A stretch of DNA of 64,000 nucleotides from Actinoallomurus soli (lineage in GTDB: Bacteria; Actinomycetota; Actinomycetes; Streptosporangiales; Streptosporangiaceae): positions 62,001-126,000 of the forward strand of contig NZ_JAMXMV010000017.1 of the NCBI RefSeq assembly GCF_024055715.1, given 5' to 3'. This document shows positions 8,890 through 17,633 of the stretch, piece by piece. The position numbers and the translations under genes were made by a program. The stretch's first letter is position 1; every line of letters begins with the position of its first letter. The notes below the pieces were generated by a model. The model made no database searches. It saw only the letters and a list, made by a program, of their open reading frames with translations, and was not told where the DNA came from.

Positions 8890-8925
8890 GTTGAGTTCCT
8901 TCTGTGTCGTGCGGAGGCGGCGTGT

Positions 8926-9906
8926 TCACAGGTCGACCCGGGTGCCGATGCCGTTCGCGCGGGCGGCGGTGTACGCCCGCCACGCCAGCACGGCGTCCTG
9001 AACCCCCAGGCCGTTGCTGTGGAACACTACAGTTTCCGCTTCGCCGGCGCGTCCGGGATGATCACCGCGCAGCACCTCGGCGAGCGGACGCACCGCCTCC
9101 TCCTTCAGCACGCCCGCCCGTACGGCCTCCAGCACCGGCCCGGTCGACCGCAGCGCCTGTTCGGGCAGGTCGGTGAAGGTCAGGGCGGCCGTCGCGGAGC
9201 AGGCGACGTCGATCTCGCACCGGTCGGGGGCGTACGAGCCCATCGTCAGTACGGTCGTACCCGCACTGAGCCAGGCTCCCTCGATCACCGGCGTACGGCT
9301 GAGGGTGCAGGCGGCGATCGTACGGCTGCGCTCGCACAGGTCCCGTGGTGACGCGGCCACCTCGACCGGCAGGTCCGCCAGGCGCTGGTCGAGGTGCGCC
9401 CGGCCGAGGGTCTGCAGGCGGGGGCTCCACATCAGGAACCGGTCGACCGGGAGCAGCGCGTGCGCCAGGAGGGCGAACTCGGTGGCCTGCGCGCCGGCGC
9501 CCAGCACGCCGACGGTGTGAGGCCGGCCGGGGGACAGGGCCCGCGCCGCCGCGACCAGACCGCCCGCGGTGCGCAGCGCGGTGATCGTCGCGCCGTTCAG
9601 CACGCCGACGGTCCGGCCGGAGTCCGGGTCGTGCACGGTCACGGTCGCGTGCACGGTCGGCAGGCCGTGGTCCGCGTTGCGGGGATGCTGGGTGCCGGTC
9701 TTGAAGACGACGCCGGTCTCCCCGTCGGCGGCGGCGCCGTGCACGAACGCCATGCCGTCCGGCGCGAACGTCGTGTAGTGCGCCTGCGCCGACCGTACAC
9801 GCCCGCGCTCGGCGGCCAGGAGGAAGGCGCGATCCTGGGAGTCCACCACGTCGGCGGCGCCGACGGCGGCCCGGATCTGCGCGTCCGACAGGATCAGGGT
9901 CTCCAC
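8926..9906 (-). CDS. ornithine cyclodeaminase / mu-crystallin family protein
   Basis: 326 residues, GTG start one base after the ABC ATPase stop, so translationally coupled. It has the family pattern: substrate-side FKTGTQHP (Lys in place of ornithine-site Lys), GVLNGATITALRTAGG, Rossmann motif GVLGAGAQATEFALLAHAL, TMGSYAPDRCEID. Members are ornithine cyclodeaminases, alanine or arginine dehydrogenases and ketimine reductases, all NAD(P)-dependent. Inside a fructosamine operon it may process the amino acid or amine freed by the deglycase. The exact reaction cannot be assigned from sequence. Confidence 0.8.
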   Translation of the reverse strand: METLILSDAQIRAAVGAADVVDSQDRAFLLAAERGRVRSAQAHYTTFAPDGMAFVHGAAADGETGVVFKTGTQHPRNADHGLPTVHATVTVHDPDSGRTVGVLNGATITALRTAGGLVAAARALSPGRPHTVGVLGAGAQATEFALLAHALLPVDRFLMWSPRLQTLGRAHLDQRLADLPVEVAASPRDLCERSRTIAACTLSRTPVIEGAWLSAGTTVLTMGSYAPDRCEIDVACSATAALTFTDLPEQALRSTGPVLEAVRAGVLKEEAVRPLAEVLRGDHPGRAGEAETVVFHSNGLGVQDAVLAWRAYTAARANGIGTRVDL

Positions 9907-9907
9907 C

Positions 9908-10669
<762 letters not shown>

Positions 10670-10676
10670 GACGGGC

Positions 10677-11618
10677 TCACGCCTTTCCGAACGAGGGGAG
10701 GAACCGCAGCCGCTTGACGTTCTTCATCGCGCCGGACCGGTGGTGCGTCGTCTTCAGCCGCTTCTCGACCTGCTGCTGGGCCACGGTGAGCAGCGTGGTC
10801 AGCACGAGGTACCAGATGGTGGCCACGAGCAGGAGCGGGATGGTCTTGTAGTTGCGGGAGTAGATCATCTGTGCGCTGTAGAGCAGGTCCGGCGTGGCGA
10901 GGACGCTCACCAGCGAGGTGAACTTCAGCATCGAGATGAGGTCGTTGCCGATCGGCGGCACGACGATGCGCAGCGCCTGCGGCAGCACGACCCGCCGCAT
11001 CACCTGGAACCGCGACATCCCGATCGACAGCGCCGCCTCGGTCTGCCCCTTCGACACCGCCTGGATGCCGGCGCGGATCATCTCCGCGGCGTACGCGCTC
11101 TCGGTGAGGGACAGGCCGAGGATGGCCGCCGTGAACGCCGAGATCACGGTGTTGGTGTCCCACGACGCCAGCACGGGCCCGTACGGGATGCCGAGCTTGA
11201 GCTTCGGGAGCAGCGTCGCCAGGTTGAACCAGAACACCATCTGCACCAGGGGCGGCACGCCGCGGAAGAACCACAGCCACAGCCAGCTCACGGCCCGGAA
11301 CAGGGGGTTGGCCGACAGCCGCATCACCGCCAGCAGGATGCCGAGGGCCAGCCCGATCACCATGGCGAGGACGGTCAGCTCCAGGGTCCTGAGCAGCCCC
11401 TTGAGGATCTCGCCGTCGAACAGGAACCTCAGGACCGTCGACCAGTCCATGTTCTTGTTGGTGACGAGGAGCTGCACGAACATCCCGATGACCAGGATGA
11501 GCAGGGCCCCTCCGACCCACCACCACGGATGCCGGAGCGGAACCTTGCGCGCGCCCTCGGCACTGCGGAACCCGCCGCCCTGCGCGGCCTGGTCGGCGGG
11601 GCTGCCCGCGATCGTCAT
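10677..11618 (-). CDS. polar amino-acid ABC transporter permease (GlnP/HisM type)
   Basis: Membrane protein with about five transmembrane segments and the EAA loop ([20 protein letters not shown]) that contacts the ATPase. Two adjacent ATGs exist; AAGGAG is 6 nt before the second (11618) and only 3 nt before the first (11621), so I chose the second. Only one permease gene is present, so the transporter is probably a homodimer. A cytoplasmic N-terminal extension of about 25 residues precedes the first membrane helix. Confidence 0.92.
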   Translation of the reverse strand: MTIAGSPADQAAQGGGFRSAEGARKVPLRHPWWWVGGALLILVIGMFVQLLVTNKNMDWSTVLRFLFDGEILKGLLRTLELTVLAMVIGLALGILLAVMRLSANPLFRAVSWLWLWFFRGVPPLVQMVFWFNLATLLPKLKLGIPYGPVLASWDTNTVISAFTAAILGLSLTESAYAAEMIRAGIQAVSKGQTEAALSIGMSRFQVMRRVVLPQALRIVVPPIGNDLISMLKFTSLVSVLATPDLLYSAQMIYSRNYKTIPLLLVATIWYLVLTTLLTVAQQQVEKRLKTTHHRSGAMKNVKRLRFLPSFGKA

Positions 11619-11654
11619 CATCGACTCCTTCAGGTCAGAGGGGTCCCGGGCGGC

Positions 11655-12557
11655 TCAGCCCTCGGGGTGGGCCTTGGTGATGAGGACGGCGGTCTTGAGG
11701 TCGCCCTGGCTGCTGACGCCCCACTTGGCGCGGATCCTGGCGTAGGTGCCGTCGGCGATGACCGACTGGAGGGCCGCCTTGAGCGCCGGCCCGAGGGGGC
11801 TGCCCTGCTTCACGCCCAGGCCGTTGTAGACGGCGTTGACGAGCAGGCTGGAGGTGTCGAGCCGGCCGCTCTGCTTGGCGCTGTACTTCAGCTTGCCGGA
11901 TCCGGCGGCGACCAGCTGGACGCGACCGGACGTGACGGCCAGCTCGGCGGAGGGCTGGTCCTTGAACTGCTCGATCCTCATCGGATTCGAGCCGCAGATC
12001 TTGGCGTTGTTGTCGGTGAGGTACTTGTACTCCCACGCCCCGGTCAGCACCGCGACGGACTTGCCGCACACGTCCTGGAGCCTGGTGATGTCGAGGCCCG
12101 CGCCCTTCTTCCAGCCGAAGGCCGTGCCCTCCTTCTGCAGGGGGACGAAGTCCAGGCTCTGCAGCCGGTCGGGGGTCACGCCGAGCGAGGCCACCGCCAG
12201 GTCGTACCGGCCGTTGTTCAGCCCGGGGATGATGACGTCGAAGCCGGTGGCCTGGTAGGTGAAGGTCATCCCCATCCTGGCCGCCATCGCCTTGGCCACG
12301 TCGACGCTCCAGCCCTTGATCTGGCCGTTCTCGACGTACTCCTCCGGAGCCCAGTCCCCGAAGACGGCGACCTTGGCGCTCTTGAGGTTCGCGGGCACGA
12401 GCTTGGCGACCGCGGGGTCCGCCGCCTGCGCGGCCGGCGAGGTCCCGGAGGCGGAGGACTTGGAGTCGTTGCCGCCGCAGGCGGACAGGAAGAGCGCCGC
12501 GCACGCCGTGAGCGCGGCCAGGGCCACGCTCGCGCGGCCACCACGGGTACCGGTCAT
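11655..12557 (-). CDS. amino-acid ABC transporter substrate-binding lipoprotein
   Basis: About 300 residues. The N-terminus is a lipoprotein signal with lipobox LFLSACGG around residue 28, so the mature protein is anchored outside the membrane. The body is a type II solute-binding domain of the HisJ/GlnH kind (GWSVDVAKAMAARMGM, GRYDLAVASLGVTPDR). ATG codons at 12560 and 12557 both fit; the first overlaps the kinase stop (ATGATGA), the second has better spacing from AAGGA. In this operon it should bind fructosyl amino acids, as the soc-type binding protein does in Agrobacterium; ligand identity is inferred from context only. Confidence 0.9.
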   Translation of the reverse strand: MTGTRGGRASVALAALTACAALFLSACGGNDSKSSASGTSPAAQAADPAVAKLVPANLKSAKVAVFGDWAPEEYVENGQIKGWSVDVAKAMAARMGMTFTYQATGFDVIIPGLNNGRYDLAVASLGVTPDRLQSLDFVPLQKEGTAFGWKKGAGLDITRLQDVCGKSVAVLTGAWEYKYLTDNNAKICGSNPMRIEQFKDQPSAELAVTSGRVQLVAAGSGKLKYSAKQSGRLDTSSLLVNAVYNGLGVKQGSPLGPALKAALQSVIADGTYARIRAKWGVSSQGDLKTAVLITKAHPEG

Positions 12558-13402
12558 CATGATTCCTTTGCTGCTGTGGCGGACAGGTGCCGTGTCAGGT
12601 CGGAGGTGATCGGTCTGGCGTGCCCGAAGGCACCGAGGGATGTACAGACCCGTGCGGCGTGCGCGCAGGCGCGCCGCAGGGTCTCCTGCTTCCCGAAACC
12701 CGAGGTCAGGCCGGTCAGCATATGGGCGATGAACGTGTCTCCGGCCCCGAGGGTGTCGACCACGTCGACCTGTGCGGCCGGTTCCGCGAGGAGCTCGCGG
12801 CCGTCGAAGAGCTGCGCGCCCGCCGATCCCCGGGTCGCGAGGGCGACGCGGGCGCCCTGGCCGCACGCCCAGCGCAGCAGATCGCCGGTCTCGGCCTCGC
12901 TGAGATGGGAGGCGGAGAAGAAGGCGTACGTGACGTGCGGGATCAGCCGGGCGGCGTACTCGTCGCCGGTGTGCTCGTCGAAGTCGAACGACAGGGGCAC
13001 GCGTTCGGCGACGGCCGGCAGCTGGTCCTCCAGCTGCGCCGAGTAGCTGGAGTGGGCCAGGTCGTGGGCCGCGATGAACTTGAAGTCCTCCTCGTCGAGC
13101 CGGAACCGCGCCACGCCCCGGTCGTACGGCCCGAAGGTGCGCTCGCCGCCGACGTTGACCACCGTGGCGTAGCCGGTCGGCCCGGCCGGCCGCCGCAGGC
13201 GTGAGACGTCGACGCCCTCGGCCAGGAGGGCGGCGGCGAGCTGGTCGCCGCGCTCGTCCCGCCCGGCCGATCCGACGTAGGAGGACCGGGCGCCGGCGCG
13301 TGCCGCGTGGACGGCGACGTTCACGCAGTTGCCACCGGGGTACATGTGCCCGGTCTCCGGATAGCAGTCGATGATGTTGTCACCGACGGCGGCGAGCCGC
13401 AT
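12557..13402 (-). CDS. frlD: PfkB-family fructosamine kinase (fructoselysine 6-kinase-like)
   Basis: 281 residues from the ATG at 13402, which overlaps the deglycase stop by 4 nt (ATGA). A PfkB ribokinase fold is shown by GGNCVNVAVHAARAG near the N-terminus and the C-terminal anion-hole motif VDTLGAGDTF with the catalytic Asp. The short lid and the opening LAAVGDNIIDCY resemble FrlD. It would phosphorylate the sugar carbon 6 of an imported fructosyl amino acid, making the substrate of the adjacent deglycase. Coupling with a SIS deglycase separates it from general sugar kinases. Confidence 0.85.
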   Translation of the reverse strand: MRLAAVGDNIIDCYPETGHMYPGGNCVNVAVHAARAGARSSYVGSAGRDERGDQLAAALLAEGVDVSRLRRPAGPTGYATVVNVGGERTFGPYDRGVARFRLDEEDFKFIAAHDLAHSSYSAQLEDQLPAVAERVPLSFDFDEHTGDEYAARLIPHVTYAFFSASHLSEAETGDLLRWACGQGARVALATRGSAGAQLFDGRELLAEPAAQVDVVDTLGAGDTFIAHMLTGLTSGFGKQETLRRACAHAARVCTSLGAFGHARPITSDLTRHLSATAAKES

Positions 13403-14433
13403 CAGTACTCGACCTTCCACATGTAGCGGCGGTCGGTCAGCGGGCGGCCCGAGAACGCCTCGAAGTGCTGCGCCAGCCGGGCCGTGACCGCGCTGGCCAT
13501 GATGAACGCCCCGACGGTGGCCCTCAGCTCCGCCGGCACGCCCGGCAGCGACAGGGACGCGCCGTCGATGACGTGGTTGCGGTGGTTGTAGCGCTCCAGG
13601 AAGTTCAGCGTCCGCTGTCCCATCGGGCGCGTGGAGTCCTCACCGAGGAGCAGGATCACCGGCACCTCGCCGTCGACGACCTCGAACGCGCCGTGCAGGA
13701 ACTCGCCCGAGCCGGTGGCGACCGCGTGCTTGATCTGCATCTCCTGCAGGTAGCAGGCCGCGAACGTCTGGGCCGCACCCTCCAGGGGGCCGGAGCCGAG
13801 GACGTACACGCACGGCTCGTCCACGCACGCCGCCGCGATGTCGCGCAGGCGGTCGTCCAGTTCCAGCACGGACTTCTCGAACGCCGCCGAGCAGGAGCGG
13901 AAGGCGGCCACGGCGTCGTCGTAGTCGTCGGCGACGCCCTGCGCCTTGAGCAGGGCGTACGCGATGAGCCCCTGGAGGACCTGCTTGGCCTCGACGCTGC
14001 GGTGCAGGACGATGTCCGCCGCCTCCTTGGCGACGAGGCTCTCCGGGTCCTTCGTGACGAGCAGCACCGGCGCGCCCGCCTCACGGGCGAACCGGACGGC
14101 CCGCGCCGTCTCGGCGGTGCCGCCGTTCGTGCTGCTGGCGATCACGATCGAGTCCGGGCCGAGGGCGGACGGCCTGCGCAGCATGAACTCATCGGCGTTC
14201 AGCGCCACCGCGGGGATGGGGGAGCGCTCCAGGATGAAGCGCATCGCCCCGAACATGAACAGCGAGCCGCCGCAGCCCACGAGGTAGATGACCCGGGTCG
14301 TCGGCTTCAGGGCCTTCTCGACGAAGGCGGTCACCTCGGCCTCGATCTCGGGCGTCACGGCAACGTCGACATCGCCACGGAGGGTATCGGGAATCGGCGC
14401 CAGGGGACGGACGGGCTGGCGTACCAGGCTCAA
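13402..14433 (-). CDS. frlB: SIS-domain fructosamine-6-phosphate deglycase (FrlB/FraB-like)
   Basis: 343 residues from a TTG at 14433 that has GGAG 6 nt upstream. The frame stays open to 14502, but that longer version would read through the operator and promoter at 14448-14502. Two SIS halves: YLVGCGGSLFMFGAM and ASSTNGGTAETARAVR in the first; VYVLGSGPLEGAAQTFA in the second, followed by GSGEFLHGAFEVVD, whose Glu sits where FraB/FrlB place a catalytic Glu. The enzyme cleaves fructosyl-amino-acid 6-phosphate into glucose 6-phosphate and the amino acid or amine. First gene of the operon. Confidence 0.85.
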   Translation of the reverse strand: MSLVRQPVRPLAPIPDTLRGDVDVAVTPEIEAEVTAFVEKALKPTTRVIYLVGCGGSLFMFGAMRFILERSPIPAVALNADEFMLRRPSALGPDSIVIASSTNGGTAETARAVRFAREAGAPVLLVTKDPESLVAKEAADIVLHRSVEAKQVLQGLIAYALLKAQGVADDYDDAVAAFRSCSAAFEKSVLELDDRLRDIAAACVDEPCVYVLGSGPLEGAAQTFAACYLQEMQIKHAVATGSGEFLHGAFEVVDGEVPVILLLGEDSTRPMGQRTLNFLERYNHRNHVIDGASLSLPGVPAELRATVGAFIMASAVTARLAQHFEAFSGRPLTDRRYMWKVEY

Positions 14434-14447
14434 TGCAAGCTCCAATG

Positions 14448-14461
14448 TGAGAACGATCTCA
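14448..14461. promoter_or_regulatory. candidate LacI-family operator for the fructosamine operon
   Basis: TGAGAACGATCTCA: TGAGA/TCTCA arms with central CG, matching the general LacI pattern TGNNANCGNTNNCA. It lies between the candidate -10 (14473-14478) and the start codon (14433), a classical roadblock position at the predicted transcription start. Confidence 0.6.
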
Positions 14462-14472
14462 GATTGGGGGTG

Positions 14473-14502
14473 ATGATGCTCCTGCTCTCGCGGGCCCGTC
14501 AA
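14473..14502 (-). promoter_or_regulatory. candidate promoter of the fructosamine operon
   Basis: On the minus strand TTGACG (14497-14502) is followed after 18 nt by CATCAT (14473-14478), a weak -10 that keeps the conserved A2 and T6. The start point would fall just before the LacI-type site. Confidence 0.45.
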
Positions 14503-14888
14503 GACCTCATCGCGAGCCGGTCCGCGCGGTCCACGGCCCCCGGCCCCGGCGTCACCGGGCCGGCACCCGCCCCGGCCGGTGCCGTCGCCATTCGGCGCGA
14601 GGCATCGCGGGTACGCGGCGAAATGCCGCTCGCGGCTTTACGAAAAGGTTCACGCCGATCCGGTGAATGGGCGTTGAAGACACCGCACGCGCCGGCCGTC
14701 GTCCGGGAGAACCCGCAGCCGGTGAGCGTGATGACCGTCCTCGCGCGGATAAGGGCGATCAGAACACGACTCGTGACAACCGGCCTTCACCGTCCGCTCG
14801 CCGGCCGCGCGGGCAGGGCGACGAGATCGCGCCGTGATGGGGGCCGTCGCCGGTTCCGAAACGACGGTCCCAGGTCTTCGCGATCGCG
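14503..14888. other. intergenic stretch between bkdR-like gene and fructosamine operon
   Basis: No gene recognised. One further CG-centred near-palindrome, CTTTACGAAAAG, occurs at 14636-14647. It could be a second LacI-type site, but differs in sequence from the one at 14448 and is weakly supported. Confidence 0.35.
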
Positions 14889-15392
14889 TCAGTGGAGGCG
14901 ACGGCTGCCGGCCGCCTCGTCGAAGATGAGCCAGGTGCGCGTCGACCGGATGCCGGGGAGCGCGTGGATGCGGGCGAGGACGACGTCGCGCAGTGTGACG
15001 TTGTCGGGCGTGCGCACCAGCATCACCAGGTCGACGTCGCCGCCGACGAACGCCAGATGCTCGATGTAGGGCACCTCGCGCAGCCGCGCGGTGACCTCCC
15101 GCCAGGAGTGCTGCTCGATCGTGAGCAGCACGTACGCCGCGGTGCCCAGCCCCGTCCGTACGGGATCGATCCGGGCGGTGAAGCCGGTGATGACGCCCTC
15201 GGCGACGAGCCGTTCCACCCGCGCGTAGACGTTCGAGCGCGAGACGCTCACCCGCTCGGCGAGGGTGCGCATGGACATCCGGCCGTCGTTCTCCAGCTCG
15301 CGGAGGATCGCGCGATCCACGTCGTCGAGCGGGGCCGCCGTTCGTCCGGCGGAACCGGGGTCGCCCGTCGCCTCGAAGGACAGATGATCCAT
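14889..15392 (-). CDS. bkdR: Lrp/AsnC-family regulator, BkdR-like
   Basis: 167 residues. N-terminal helix-turn-helix (about 25-70; LDDVDRAILRELENDGRMSM, then VSRSNVYARVERL) and a C-terminal RAM/AsnC ligand-binding domain (about 90-160). ATG start with GGGGGC upstream. It is divergent from an E1alpha-E1beta-E2 operon with 109 nt between the two start codons, the arrangement known for bkdR and bkd operons in streptomycetes and pseudomonads. It probably senses a branched-chain amino acid or oxoacid and controls that operon and itself. Confidence 0.88.
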   Translation of the reverse strand: MDHLSFEATGDPGSAGRTAAPLDDVDRAILRELENDGRMSMRTLAERVSVSRSNVYARVERLVAEGVITGFTARIDPVRTGLGTAAYVLLTIEQHSWREVTARLREVPYIEHLAFVGGDVDLVMLVRTPDNVTLRDVVLARIHALPGIRSTRTWLIFDEAAGSRRLH

Positions 15393-15501
15393 GAGTGCCC
15401 CCTGGTCGAGCAGTTCGTCCGTGTTTCCGGCTGCCTACTGGTCTTTTGGCCTATTTCAATCGATATTCCTAGCACTGGCCGAGCAAGGAAGGCGGGGCCG
15501 G

Positions 15502-16614
15502 ATGACGGATCGACAGCACGACGGCGGCCCGGAGGCGCTGCTCCCCTCGGAGCGGCCGGTCCGCTTCCTCACCGACACCGGAGCGGCGGTACGGGGCCGG
15601 CCCCGTTATCCGCTGCCGAGCCCGGAGACCCTCCGCCGGGCGTACCGCGCGATGGTCGTGGGGCGACGGTTCGACGCCCAGGCGACGGCGCTGACCAAGC
15701 AGGGACGCCTCGCCGTGTACCCGTCGAGCCACGGCCAGGAGGCCTGCCAGGTCGGGGCCGTCCTCGCCCTCCAGGACGGCGACTGGTTCTTCCCCACATA
15801 CCGGGAGTCCATGGCGCTGGTGACCCGCGGCATCGAGCCGACGGAGGTCCTCGCCCTGCTGCGCGGCGACGCCCACTGCGGCTACGACCCGCACCGCCAT
15901 CACGTGGCGCCGCAGTGCACCCCGCTGGCGACGCAGACCGTCCACGCCGCCGGCCTCGCCTACGCCGAGCAGCGCAAGGGCAGCGGCCGCATCGCGCTCG
16001 CCTGCGTCGGCGACGGCGCGACCAGCGAGGGCGACTTCCATGAGGCGCTCAACTTCGCCGCCGTGTTCAAGGCGCCGGTCGTATTCCTCGTGCAGAACAA
16101 CCAGTACGCCATTTCGGTCCCGCTGGACCGGCAGACCGCCGCGCCGTCCCTGGCCCACAAGGGCATCGGGTACGGCATCCGCTCCGAGCGCATCGACGGC
16201 AACGACCCGGTCGCGGTGCTCGCGGTGCTGTCCGCCGCCGCCGAGCACGCGCGCTCCGGCCACGGGCCGTTCCTGGTCGAAGCGCACACCTACCGCCTCG
16301 AATCGCACACCAACGCCGACGACGCGACCCGCTACCGCACCGACGCGGAGGCCGAGGAGTGGCGCCGGCGCGACCCGATCGCCCGGCTGGAGGCGTACCT
16401 GCGCCGCCGCGGCCACCTCTCCGACGAGGACGTCGCGGAGGCGGCGACGGCCGCCGAGGAGTTCGCCGCCCGGCTGCGCACCGCGATGAACGCCGCCCCC
16501 GAGCTCACCCCGCTCGGGATGTTCGACCACGTCTACGACGTCCCGACCCCGCAACTGGACGAACAGCGGGCGTCGCTCCGCTCCGAACTCGAGGCCGAGG
16601 AGGCGCTGACGTGA
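15502..16614 (+). CDS. bkdA: 2-oxoacid dehydrogenase E1 component, alpha subunit (branched-chain type)
   Basis: 370 residues from ATG 15502 (GGAAGG upstream). The thiamine diphosphate motif runs from GDGATSEGDFHEALNFAAVF to VQNNQYAIS; the substrate-side HGQEACQVGA is present. It decarboxylates 2-oxoacids together with the beta subunit and passes the acyl group to E2 lipoyl arms. The divergent BkdR-type regulator favours branched-chain oxoacids over pyruvate. This pathway supplies isobutyryl-, isovaleryl- and methylbutyryl-CoA, starters of iso/anteiso fatty acids in actinomycetes. The stop overlaps the next start (GTGA). Confidence 0.9.
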   Translation: MTDRQHDGGPEALLPSERPVRFLTDTGAAVRGRPRYPLPSPETLRRAYRAMVVGRRFDAQATALTKQGRLAVYPSSHGQEACQVGAVLALQDGDWFFPTYRESMALVTRGIEPTEVLALLRGDAHCGYDPHRHHVAPQCTPLATQTVHAAGLAYAEQRKGSGRIALACVGDGATSEGDFHEALNFAAVFKAPVVFLVQNNQYAISVPLDRQTAAPSLAHKGIGYGIRSERIDGNDPVAVLAVLSAAAEHARSGHGPFLVEAHTYRLESHTNADDATRYRTDAEAEEWRRRDPIARLEAYLRRRGHLSDEDVAEAATAAEEFAARLRTAMNAAPELTPLGMFDHVYDVPTPQLDEQRASLRSELEAEEALT

Positions 16615-17633
16615 CCACTCCGTCCACCACCATGGCGCAGGCCCTGAACTCCGCGCTCCGCGACGCCCTCACTGAAGACGAACGGGTCGTGGTCTTCGGC
16701 GAGGACGTCGGACGGCTCGGCGGCGTCTTCCGCATCACCGACGGCCTCACCGCGGAGTTCGGCGAGGACCGCTGCTTCGACACGCCGCTCGCCGAGGCCG
16801 GGATCGTCGGGTTCGCCGTCGGCATGGCCATGGGCGGCTTCCGACCCGTCGTCGAGCTGCAGTTCGACGCCTTCGCCTACCCCGCGTTCGAGCAGATCGC
16901 CTCGCACGTGGCCAAGATGCGCAACCGCACCCGCGGCCGGGTCGCCCTCCCGATGGTGATCAGGATTCCGTACGCCGGCGGCATCGGGGGAGTCGAGCAC
17001 CACTGCGACTCCAGCGAGGCCTACTACGCGCACACGCCGGGCCTGAAGGTCGTCACCCCCGCTACGGCCGACGACGCGTACTCGCTGCTGCGGGAGGCGA
17101 TCGAGGACCCGGACCCGGTGATCTTCCTGGAGCCCAAGAAGCTGTACTGGTCGAAGTCGCAGGTCGCCCTGCCGGTGCGCACCGAGCCGTTCGGCCGCGC
17201 CGCGATCCGCCGCCAGGGCGCCGACGCGACCCTCGTCGCCTACGGCCCGACCGTGCCCGTCGCCCTGGAGGCCGCCGAGGCCGCCGTCGAGGAGGGCTGG
17301 GACCTGGAGGTCGTCGACCTGCGGACGATCGTGCCGTTCGACGACGAGACCGTCGCCGCGTCGGTGCGCCGGACGGGCCGGTGCGTGATCGTCAGCGAGG
17401 CCGCCGGGTTCGCCGGGGTCGGCGCGGAGATCGCGGCCCGCGTGCAGGAACGCTGCTTCCACAGCCTGCACGCACCCGTGCTCCGGGTGACCGGCTACGA
17501 CATCCCGTACCCGCCGCCGATGCTCGAACAGCATCACCTCCCGAACGTCGACCGGATCCTCGACAGTCTCGACCGGCTCCAGCGCGACGACCGCCCCGAC
17601 CCGCGCTTCCTGCCGCTGGGTGGTGCCGCGTGA
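16611..17633 (+). CDS. bkdB: 2-oxoacid dehydrogenase E1 component, beta subunit
   Basis: 340 residues, GTG start overlapping the alpha-subunit stop by 4 nt. Features of transketolase-like beta subunits: VVVFGEDVGRLGGVFRIT, DTPLAEAGIVGFAVGMAMGG, the pyrimidine-binding half, and C-terminal transketolase domain with DLRTIVPFDDETV and YPPPMLE. It forms the alpha2beta2 E1 enzyme with the preceding gene. It overlaps E2 by 4 nt as well, so all three subunits are translationally coupled. Confidence 0.92.
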   Translation: MTTPSTTMAQALNSALRDALTEDERVVVFGEDVGRLGGVFRITDGLTAEFGEDRCFDTPLAEAGIVGFAVGMAMGGFRPVVELQFDAFAYPAFEQIASHVAKMRNRTRGRVALPMVIRIPYAGGIGGVEHHCDSSEAYYAHTPGLKVVTPATADDAYSLLREAIEDPDPVIFLEPKKLYWSKSQVALPVRTEPFGRAAIRRQGADATLVAYGPTVPVALEAAEAAVEEGWDLEVVDLRTIVPFDDETVAASVRRTGRCVIVSEAAGFAGVGAEIAARVQERCFHSLHAPVLRVTGYDIPYPPPMLEQHHLPNVDRILDSLDRLQRDDRPDPRFLPLGGAA

